A stretch of DNA of 64,000 nucleotides from Paraspadella gotoi (Eukaryota > Chaetognatha): contig JBJCIZ010000239.1 of assembly GCA_051294375.1 (NCBI GenBank), positions 6,619,545-6,683,544 of the forward strand, read 5' to 3'. Position 1 is the stretch's first letter. Each line of letters opens with the position of its first letter. Made by a program: the position numbers and the translations under genes. Shown here piece after piece: positions 50,145 through 61,000 of this stretch. Under the pieces are notes generated by a model. The model was given only the letters and a program-made list of their open reading frames with translations. It searched no databases and was not told where the DNA came from.

Positions 50145-53100
50145 TCACAGGGTTTTTTTTTCTAATGACATCAGTGTATAGTCATTTACCGAAAATATAT
50201 AAAACAACAAAATAATTATTTAATAAAAACTAATAATAAAATTAATATATAAATAATAATAATAATATATAAATATAAAATGATTAAAATATCATATATA
50301 TTAAATATTTTAAAATCTAAAACTTAAAATAGTGATTTGTTGAACAAATAATTTTGAAAGTTTCATAAAAAAAATCAATATGATCACGAGTAGGCGCTTT
50401 TAACTCTCATTAAAAAAGACAGAGACAGAGACGATATGTTTCCCCCCCCCCTCAGTAGTCACCCTTGGCCGGTTTGTGCAGCTTGGCTCCGGCGATACGA
50501 TTGAGATTGGAGAAGAAGGATTGCTCGAAGGCCAAACCGTTGGTCGTCGGGAGAATGAGAAGCTCCTCTTCAGGTTTGTAGAGCCAATCGTTTCGGACGA
50601 CCATCTGGGGGGCAAGGGGGGGGGGGAAGAGGGAGATTTTGTTTGTGGTTGTCGTCGTTGTTGTCGTCGTCGATCGTCAGTGTCACTTGCCAAAAATGGA
50701 GACAACGTTATCGACAGCTATGATACTACAACTTAAACAACTACGGTTGACTACAATATCAGCGACGGAACTACGACTTTAGAAATGTCGCTACAACATC
50801 AGAAACTACCTGAAAACATCATAAATATTATCACAACAGTAGCAAGAACAACATTAGCAACGAGCTTACCAGCAACCACGACGCTTATCAGTAACGACAA
50901 CAAAATCAAAAATGTCTTAACAACCAAATCAATGACTCTAAAACATCAGTTACGACACGACAACCACAGCGAGGACGAAATACAATAGAAAGAACATTAC
51001 AAGCGCAGCCAGGACGTTTAAATTTAGTAAGGACACTACAACATTAGCAATTACAGTCCGAGCAACAACTCCTCCCCCAACCACGGCGACCTTGAGATAA
51101 AAGGCGGTGAAGAGAACCCAGACGAGGCTGCAGAAGATCGTCAAGAGATGCGAAGCGCCCGTCTCGCACTTTCCCACCAAGAGTTCCATCCCTTTAATTT
51201 AAAAGGTTTTATTGATCTTATTATTTCTTTTTAATTTCTATTATTAGAAAAATAAAAACTAATCTCAATGTTAATGAATTATATTTTTTTCCTGCGATTA
51301 TGAGAGTCATATAAACAAAACTCATTGAATGTTTAAAACTGCGTAATACATATATGCACTTTATACAATTGTACATATAGTGGCTCATTGGCATATTGGG
51401 GCCATGTTTTAGGTCATATTCATGTCGAGAAAGATGACCAACTCATAAAGTCGAGTCCTGATTTTTGTTCACTAAAATTACTGAACAATTTTTAACTTCA
51501 TTGACACCAATATGACTTGCATTTTTTTATTTTTTAATTCATATGGACAAGGAATTATATATCCAAGTTAGTTATAAAATTCTTTGCTTATAAAATATAT
51601 TTTTATTTAAAAAAAAAAGAAGACATACCGGGCACAAAGGGCGGGCAGAGACACGTCAAGGCGACGGCCACTGGAGTCGAAAGCGACACGGCGAGGACAG
51701 TTATTTTTTGTTGACATAGACCCGATCCGATTAAGCCTGAGGGACAGAGGATTAATATTAGTAATCACACGATTCTAGAAGTATCTTTATTAACTCTGTC
51801 AGATAATTGACACTGTCTCCACGAGTGAATTTTTTAGTATAAAATTCCACTTGGTTTACTATCTGAAATCCCTTTCTATTGACTTAAATATTTTCACTTA
51901 CCATGTTTATTTCGTTTTTTTTTTTAAAGCTACTACTTCTGATCTAAATTACACTTTCTGACAACGTTTCTGGAATTCTGGCTCCACTCTCGTCCAACCA
52001 ATAATTTTTGCCAAACTTTTTAAGAGAAATACTTTGTAATTTCTGTTCGGATCCCCTCAGAATAAGAGTGAAATATTTCTTGTTCATCACAATTACACCA
52101 CTCCACGTATAAATATCGTTGTTACATATCTCCAATAATAATTTGGTTCTCGAGAGCTCGATTCTAATCAGCATATCACCCCTCTCTCCTCAAAGACCTA
52201 AGACGTGAGAGAGAAACGTGGTCGACAGATGCAGACCGAAGCTGCACCAGAAGAAGAGCAGGTGCCGCTCGTCGAATCGTGGGACGAGGAGCGCCGCTTC
52301 GATCGTAGACGTCGGAACGGCGTCGCCGGCGCCGACTGCCACGCCCCACAGCGTCGCCGGCGTCGTTAAGAGTCTGGGGAAGTGAAAGGGGAGAGTCGTT
52401 GTTGAGATTGTCGCGTATTGCATGTCGTTTTGTTTTTGTTTTTTTGAAATCCCTGTCTGCTTACTTAGATGATAGTGTTATAACTATCCAATATCCATAT
52501 TGCATAATAGCCATGATAAGTACTACGTAGTATCTGGTTTACGTAATAGTTAAATCGATGAAATGGTTGAATCGATAGAAGTTGAAATAAACTATGCTAA
52601 TATTTAATAAAATAGTTAACATAAAATCATATGCTAAACTATGCTATATCACACTATAAGGTAACGATGAAAATGAAAAAAAATTAATCATAAAAATTAC
52701 CAGTGTCAACTATATTATTGAGAATATAATATAATATTTATCCAACCAGAGACAATATTCATTATCCAATAAAATGCCTTTGAAGGGACAGTAATTATTG
52801 TTATATGTTAATGACAGAACCATTCAATGTAAGCCGTCCCTGAGCTTCGGATCAGGCTGTAACACCGTGTTACAGGCGGGTTAAGCGCCCCGTCCCTCTT
52901 AACTGCTAGGCGACCACCGGGCTAGAACCCCGGACCTTTGGGTTGGGAGGCGAATGACTTGCCTCCGGCACCAATGGCCGCTGATGAACGGTTGGTGGAA
53001 TTTAGTCCACCATACCTTTTTCGTTAATCCAAACAGTTGTGGTAGTTCGTAATTGTAGAGAGAACATCTCGTTCAAGAATCAGCAGCAACTCAGACGCCA

Positions 53101-56100
53101 GAGTTGCATGAGCTCCTCCCAACCCAACTACAGCCCGTTCTGAAGTTTGGGGTCTTGTGTGCAATGGATGAAGACCTGTTCGAGGCATCGTCTACCACAA
53201 ATCGCTAAAAAAAGACGCTCCAGTCCCACAGCCAGCCCCCCCTAACCCTACCTTACCTGACGAGGGAGAAGAGAAGACCCGCTCGCCATTTGGCCATCGA
53301 CCCTGGACGAGATGGAACGGAGATGGCGTGACGACAGACGGGCGACCAAATGAAGGACAAGATCAGGAGCGTGAAACATGTGCCTAATGTAACGTATATT
53401 GTAATCTAGTTGTATTCATAATTTCACAAAGACGGTACGTTTTTGATTAAAAAAAAAAGTTTGTAAAAGTTTTCCCTGATATCAAACTTAGCCACAATTT
53501 CTTTAAGCCCCTATAGCAGCCAAAGAACGTTTGGAACCAGGCTTGAGGGTTTTCCAGGCCCCCCAAGGTGGTTTACAGCCATCCTCATGCCTTCAGGAGT
53601 GAAGGTACCATTGGGGATCTATTTCGGTACCTAATGGTCATTTACTGATGGTATTACTCAATGAGCCTCCGGGTCACGACTGAAAGTGTCATGCTTAATT
53701 GCTTATGGGCGGGTTGAACTTATGCAATGCCCGATTACAAACTTACCCAACGTCCTCTTCAAATCCAACGCTCCCGTCCACCGCAGCAGCAACGCAGCGC
53801 AGACGAAGGCGACGACGCCGACGACTACGTTGACGGCGACGATATTAAGGTCGACGCATCGACGAAGGCGTCGGCTCAAGGAAGCTTTAAAGGCGGCGCC
53901 TCCAGTGGCGCCGGCGCCGTCGGGACGATGGGATTTGGGCGTCGCGGCGTCGGCGCCCGATTCTGGGTCAGTGTGGGAGACTGTCGAAGGTTGGAGACGT
54001 TGCTGAGAGACGAGAGGGAATAGAAAGAGGAGAGAGGGTGTGTCATTTAATCACAAAGAGAAATTGACAGAGATTTCCCGAAAGCGTCCCATTTCTGTTC
54101 CAAATACATGAATCCCTGTACAATTTCGAATAACATTATCGGTTGGTCATTCAGGCTTTACTTAATACTAAACTACTTATAGTCTAGAACTTATCTTTTC
54201 AACATTGGATTTTACGATCCAAAAATAGAGGATGTAGGAATTTCTCCAGCCAACGTTACGCGGATTTGCGTGGCAAGGAATACATATCTTCTCACCAGTT
54301 CGCAAAGTTGGCTGGCAGGATTCTCCAGAGAGCTGCAGCGTTTTTCATGTCGACAGGTGTATCAGGCATTAGGGATATAGAGAGTGAGCCAGGTTTGTTT
54401 CCTCAGGGAACAAATTACCTCGGCCAATACGGAGTCAACAATGACCCGGCTTTGTCAGCAATGCCCTTCTTCATGGTCACTAGAAGTCTCTTAACTTACC
54501 TTGTAGATACTAAGCACGGTATGCAAGCGCGAGCGACAGGGCGAGAAGGTTTTAGGGAGTTCAGAGAAGAGGAAAGACGACGACCACTGGAAGAAATGGG
54601 AGAGAGAAGAGGAAGAGGAAAACTAGACAGGCCGCCTCCGTCGCCGAAGACGCCACGCCCTGATGAGGGAAGGGATGGAGGATATAATATATATTTAATA
54701 GTTATTTATGTTTAGTATATATGTTTAGAGGTTTTGATTTTTCCGTGATAAGGAGAGGCAAAGCAAAACAGGCGGAATTAATTCTGTTACATTAGAGTGG
54801 GGGGATTGGGTCTGGGATTTACGACTCCTTTTTCTTCGTCAACCTCTAATCACAGACGAGTCAAATCAGTCTTTCCTCTGTCTATAACTGTTTATATTAA
54901 ATAATTTTAAATATATTCCAAGCTTAATTCATACGTTTATTAATATAGTTTTTGAAAAGTGAGACAGTGCTATAGTAACCGTTGCTGAGTCAAGTGTTAC
55001 TACGAAGGGTCCGAAGTCAACAGGTGAGCTGCCCCACCCCGTTTCAATTTCTCATTTTCTATGACACTAAAAGAGCAATATTTTAAAAAATATACAACTA
55101 TTACGTAATGTAACTAACGTCAAATGGGAAGATGACAATGAATGAACTGTTGATGATGTTTAGTGATTGAAGTAATGTAAAATGTGAATCTCTTTCATCT
55201 TTGCACTTTGTAAACTCGAAGTTTTCCTGTCGAACAAACATTTTTTCCCCGACAATCGCTAATTACAACCTCGGCCAAGTCTTTTTTCGTTTCGGGAGGC
55301 TTTGACGCTGAATGGCACGAAATCCAAAAATTGGCAGATATGTCTTTGTGAGAAAGAGAGGATGGGGGGGGGGTTAAGGGAGAGAGAGAGAGAGAAACAA
55401 AGAAAGAAATAAGCAGTACGAAAAGAAATTTTGAAAGTAAAGAATTGGGATGAAGAAATGGGGGTAGAGAGAGAGAGAGAAAATGAGGGAAAACTGAAAA
55501 TAGAGAATTAGATGAGAGAGTCCGACAGAGAGAGAGATAAAAAGAAGGAGAAAATTGAAAATTCTGAATTTGAATCACAAATAGAGAGATAGTGATGTAT
55601 ATATTGATATTGAAAGTAAGAGTACAGAAACTAAAGAAAATATTTCTTAACCCGATCGTATTACTTCAACATGTAAATTGTAATTGTACTATGTAGCGAG
55701 AGATAGAGATTGAAACCCNNNNNNNNNNNNNNNNNNNNNNNNNNNNNNNNNNNNNNNNNNNNNNNNNNNNNNNNNNNNNNNNNNNNGGGGGGGGTTAGGT
55801 AAAAAGTGCCGTCGCCGCCGCCGCCGATCGAACTTACCAAGAGAGCGGCCCTCGGCGTTGGCCAGGATTGAGTCTTGGTCTGTTTGTTGTAGNNNNNNNN
55901 NNNNNNNNNNNNNNNNNGGGGTGCATTAGTTTTTTAGCCTTAATTAATATTCCACCCACGGAATCCATTTCGTCGAAATTTTTTTTCATTATTGCAATGT
56001 TTTTAAATATAGAATAGTGTTAATTAGAAATCTCACGGTCATAACAGTAATTTCCTTTCAATGTAACGTACAAATTATACTTCACGACCAAAAAAAAACA

Positions 56101-58018
56101 AAAAAAAAACAAACAAAAAACAATTTATAATTTTTTTTTAAATGTGAAATTTCGCCGGCAGATACGTCGTCGGCGGTTACCTCATCGGCGGCGTGGAGTT
56201 GATCAACCTGATCCGCTGCCTCTGGCACGGGACTTTTTTTTTGGTCGTGAAGTATAATTTGTACGTACATTGAAACGAAATTACTGTTATGACCGTGAGA
56301 TTTCTAATTAACACTATTCTATATTTAAAAACATTGCAATAATGAAAAAAAATTTCGACGAAATGGATTCCGTGGGTGGAATATCAATTAAGGCTAAAAA
56401 AAACTAATGCATAGGGGTATTTTTATCATTGTACATACATTGGTACATCAATAAATATTAAATAAGCTATCTTGCTCCTGACTTTAGACCGGCCCTTGTG
56501 GGTAAAGGCATAATCACTTTTAAAGATGAAAGCATAGTGGACCCCGAAAGGCTTTAAATCAAGAATCTCTCTAAGTTTAGTTTATTAAATCCCAAAAAAC
56601 ATGGCGCTTTAACACAAGTTTATATACTGTAAGTATCAATGATCGAAATGATATTCAATAATATGGCTGAAATTTATAAGTTATGATTAACAATATTCCA
56701 TCTTTCAAGGCATATTAATATTATATTAGCCAAACAAATTTTTCATAAAATAAGCCCTGCTCATCAACGTTTACCCGAACCGGCGATCTCGCGCCAGAAT
56801 GACCCGTGCCCCGACCACTCGAACTTGCTAAGTCACGTCCGCTAAACTTCAGTCTGTTGTCCAATCAAAAGTTATAAAAAAAATTAAACAAAACGGAACC
56901 GAAATAGACAACCACTGTTTAATTTAATATAATTTTTATTCCTAAAACTAAGTCTTTAATACAGCAACAACCGATGGAAGCGAGTTATCCCTCCTTCGCT
57001 CCTCTCCTTACTCTCTCCTTATCCCCCCCCCATTCTCCGAAAGCCCGAACCGTTGAGGATCTGCGAGAGATCGTTAGCGAGAGGGACGCCGGCGAGGGAA
57101 GGACGCCCGCCTCGGGAGAACCCGACCATCCAGACGTCGCTTGAGATAGCTTGGTCTCCGCAGGTACCCTTGACCGAGTCGTAGACCGCTCGTGACCAGG
57201 AACTGTGCCAGCCCAGTTGGTCCCGGCGTTTCTTGGGTGAACCCCGGCCGTGCCTTTGATTGAGGATCGAAATGAAGAAGGAATTAAAATATTAATTATA
57301 AATATACATTTAAGTCATAAAAAGTCAATAAGCCCATAATTAATAATTATAAAGGGACATTCAGAAACCAGAAGAAAAAGTAAAAAGAAGCCGGAAAAAA
57401 AAAATGGAAAAAAGAAGCATTGAAAGGCGAAAAAAAGAAAAGTACCAAGTGCTTTCCCAATGGAAAACTCTCTTTTAAGTTCTCTTTCTTTAATAAGACA
57501 AACGAATGAATGAACGATTGAACGAACGAAGGAACGCAACTAACGCACGCACGCCACGCACGACGCACGCACCCGCCCCAAGAAAACCGGAACCGGTAAA
57601 GGATATTTCCCAAATGGGGAAGTTTTTCTTCGTTCAAGACGGAAACCACGAGTTTAAGCGTTGACTTCTTTGGACAACGAAAATCCGTCATGGGTATTGG
57701 GAAGCGGATATTGGATTGTCAGTTCGACAAAATTTGAAAAGAAACCCCAAAAACTAAGAACGGGACAGACGGACGATCGACATAAAATACCTCGAAGAAT
57801 GTTGAGCTTGAGGCAGCAAAGAGGTGAAAGGAAAGTGATCCTTGTGCTCGGTCCCCACCTGCCAAATAAAGAAATAAACATTACACAATTATATAAGTAT
57901 TATAAGAAAAGAAATTTGTTTTTCTAATATTCGTCAGGTGTCCATTTATATGAACAGTTTGAAGGGATCCGGTTAGGTGGGTAAAAAACTACACCCGAAC
58001 TTTGAAACAATCAGGGGT

Positions 58019-58088
<70 letters not shown>

Positions 58089-61000
58089 AAACATCTCTCT
58101 CTCTCCATCCCTTTTACACGCCCAAGCTATATGAAAAAAAAAATCAAGCTCTCTTGCTCCCCGGATAAGTCTTCAGGATTCCACTTGGTTCTATCCGTCG
58201 TATATCCATAAAAGGGCAAGGACTGTCGAGATATTTCCACCGCTCGATACGCGGATGAATGACTGGTTATAGGAAAAAAGTGGGGGCGGAAGAGGGGGGG
58301 CAACATTCAGGGTTGCGATCACTAATTGGGATCAACGTTTGTAATCTCGCAATCAATAATTGTGGCCCGTAAAGTAAATTCGATTTGCCAAACAAACTAA
58401 TATTTTTAAATATTAAAATATTGTTTAAACTTTAAAGACTTTCTATTTCGTTGTGGTTTTTTTGTGTTTTTTTTTAGAATTAGGAGAAAAACCAATTTGA
58501 TTTGTTTTGACTATGAACTTAATCATAATTTCGCTGTCAAAACAAATCAAATTGTTTCGCCTTATATTAAAATAAAATTGTTCATGGAAAGCCGAAATTA
58601 TAAAGGAGAATTAAAAAAGGAAATTAGAAACTAGAAATTAAAAAAAACAATCTAATGAAAAAATTACAATTAGAAAAAGGAAAAAGACTTATTTTTCATT
58701 GACTGACGCTTCTCGTGAACCAAATTAAAATCTTCAAAGGACTTAGGCTCTCTTTTTTCCCGCCAAGATTCCGAATCGATCGTATTATTAAAAAATCGTC
58801 CAGTACCCCTTTCTATTAAAAGTGAAAAGGGTGAGAGGAAAAAGGCAAAGGAGAGTCGTATGGATGAGGCAGTGACCAAAGAGAAAACTAACCTTCTGCC
58901 AGTGATATATCTGCAAACAACGAGAGAAGGAGTGAAAACAGGAAGCATGTACGTAAGAAAATTAGATAACGGAATAGGAGACAGGAAAAAAAAAAAGAAA
59001 TAAATAAAAAAATGACGTAGAAGAATATGGAGTGATATGAAATCCGACCCTTAACTCCCTGCCCTTAATAGTAATCCACCCGCACCGACCAGAGGAGAGA
59101 GAGAGAGAGAGAGTAGAGAGGAGAGGGAAGAGAGAGAGCAGAGAAGAGATGAGAGGAACGGACACCGACGCTGGACCGCTGAGAATGAACATTCGACGAA
59201 TGAAGGACAACTTTTACCTCTAAAATTTACCAATAAATTGGCCGTATGAGTCCAATACCCCCCGAATTTTTCGTACATTGAAAGTTAAACTTAAAAATGC
59301 TAAATTTTCGTTTGAGCATGTTCCCATACTAAATTTTTGAGTCACACCATTGAGAGGGGCTACCCCTATTCAGAAGAAAAAAAACTTGATTAAAGGCTAA
59401 ACTCTTTTCAATAATAATGATCCAAAAAATTATAATCCCTATTAACAAATATATAGTGAAATACTCTGTTAACGACTATGATATTTTTGACTTCCAAATA
59501 TTTTTTCCTCATTTTAAAAAATTTTATCTTGAATGAAATTTTTGATTGTTCTTTTTTTAGGGAAGAAACCAGACCGAGGTCAAATTTTATATTTGCATAT
59601 TTATTAATTTATAAATAGTTATCACAACTCAATAATTATTATTTTAAAAAAAGATAAAATGATTAAATATATACACTAAAAATATTTATAATTTTAATAA
59701 TAGTATAAATTATCAGAATAAACAAAAAAAGTAATGTTTAATTTTATGCTATTAATCTCTTTCTATCGAACTCCTATTTTATGATATATAATTTGCCAAT
59801 AGTGGGGCCAATCCAGCCGTTCACAAGTTTACAAAAATAAATAAATACAATTTATTTTTTTTTAAATGTAATGCATATTGTTCGGCGAAAGTGCTGTATA
59901 TATAATAAGTCACATTAGCTGATTTTATATGTGGCTAATGCATGTCAATATAAGTTATTCTTCACTTTTTTTTAAAATATATCCACGAAAATCTCGCGAT
60001 GTAAATTTGGGATTTTGTATTGAAAAAAAAGCCCCGAATAAAAGTTTTTGTAGAAAAAAAACATAATCACATATTTTTCAAAAAAAGAACGATCACGCAA
60101 GAGATCGTAAAGAGAGAAAGAGACAGAGAGAGAAAGAGAGAGACAAAGCTGGACAGCTGCTTGAAGGCGCGCTGTGTACAGTCAGTGCAAAAAACTATGA
60201 AACTTCGTTTTTTTTTTTTTTTTTTTTTTATTAATAAAAGAAATTTTTTTTTTTTTTTATTAAGTACCAAAAACAGAAAAATAAAAAGAAATAAACAAAA
60301 TAAAAGAAATAAAAGAAAAAGAAAGGCAAATGTTACAATGGTTTAGCAATTGGAATTTTTCCAATTTTTTTCCAATCGCAGCTTGTAAAAGATTTTATTT
60401 TTTATTTGTATTAAAATTAAGATATAGCTTCTCATAAAAAGTTATTTTGAGTTCCCATTTTTATTTAGAGATTTAAAAAAAATTTTTTTGAATTTCAATC
60501 TTCAATATTATATACTGCAATATGTAAATTAGATTAAAGCATTTCTATATAATAATTTGGATATGATAATGAGTACTATAATCTCATTTGCATATTGCGA
60601 GTAAATCATAATGAAGTGGAAATTCAAACAAAAAATACTTAAATCCAAATGTAATAAGAAATATCAAAGCTATTTCAAGTNNNNNNNNNNNNNNNNNNNN
60701 NNNNNAGATGAGAAGCCATATCTAAATTTTTAACTTACTATGAATACACACTTTTGTAAAACTTTATCATAATTTTTATTTAAAAAAAAACGGTAAGTCA
60801 CAGCCAAACCTATAAAAGCGTAGTAGTTTTTATTTAAAAACAGCGTGACGGCCGACGACGACGACGCCGACGACGACGACGACGGCGACGACGACTACGT
60901 CACAAAGAAGCTCACCCGAATCAATATCAAGCCTGAACCGGCTTCGCCGGTCATGGCTTGATAAAAATTGCGGAATTTAGTGAAAATATATGATATCTTA

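Noticed and set aside
56765-56838. Functional tRNA gene with A and B boxes
   Set aside because: The internal promoter boxes are present, but the cloverleaf acceptor stem cannot be formed, so I kept it as SINE-like.
57019-57253. Serine hydrolase call from GFSRGG
   Set aside because: A single G-x-S-x-G in a 122-aa protein without the surrounding fold or other catalytic residues is not enough.
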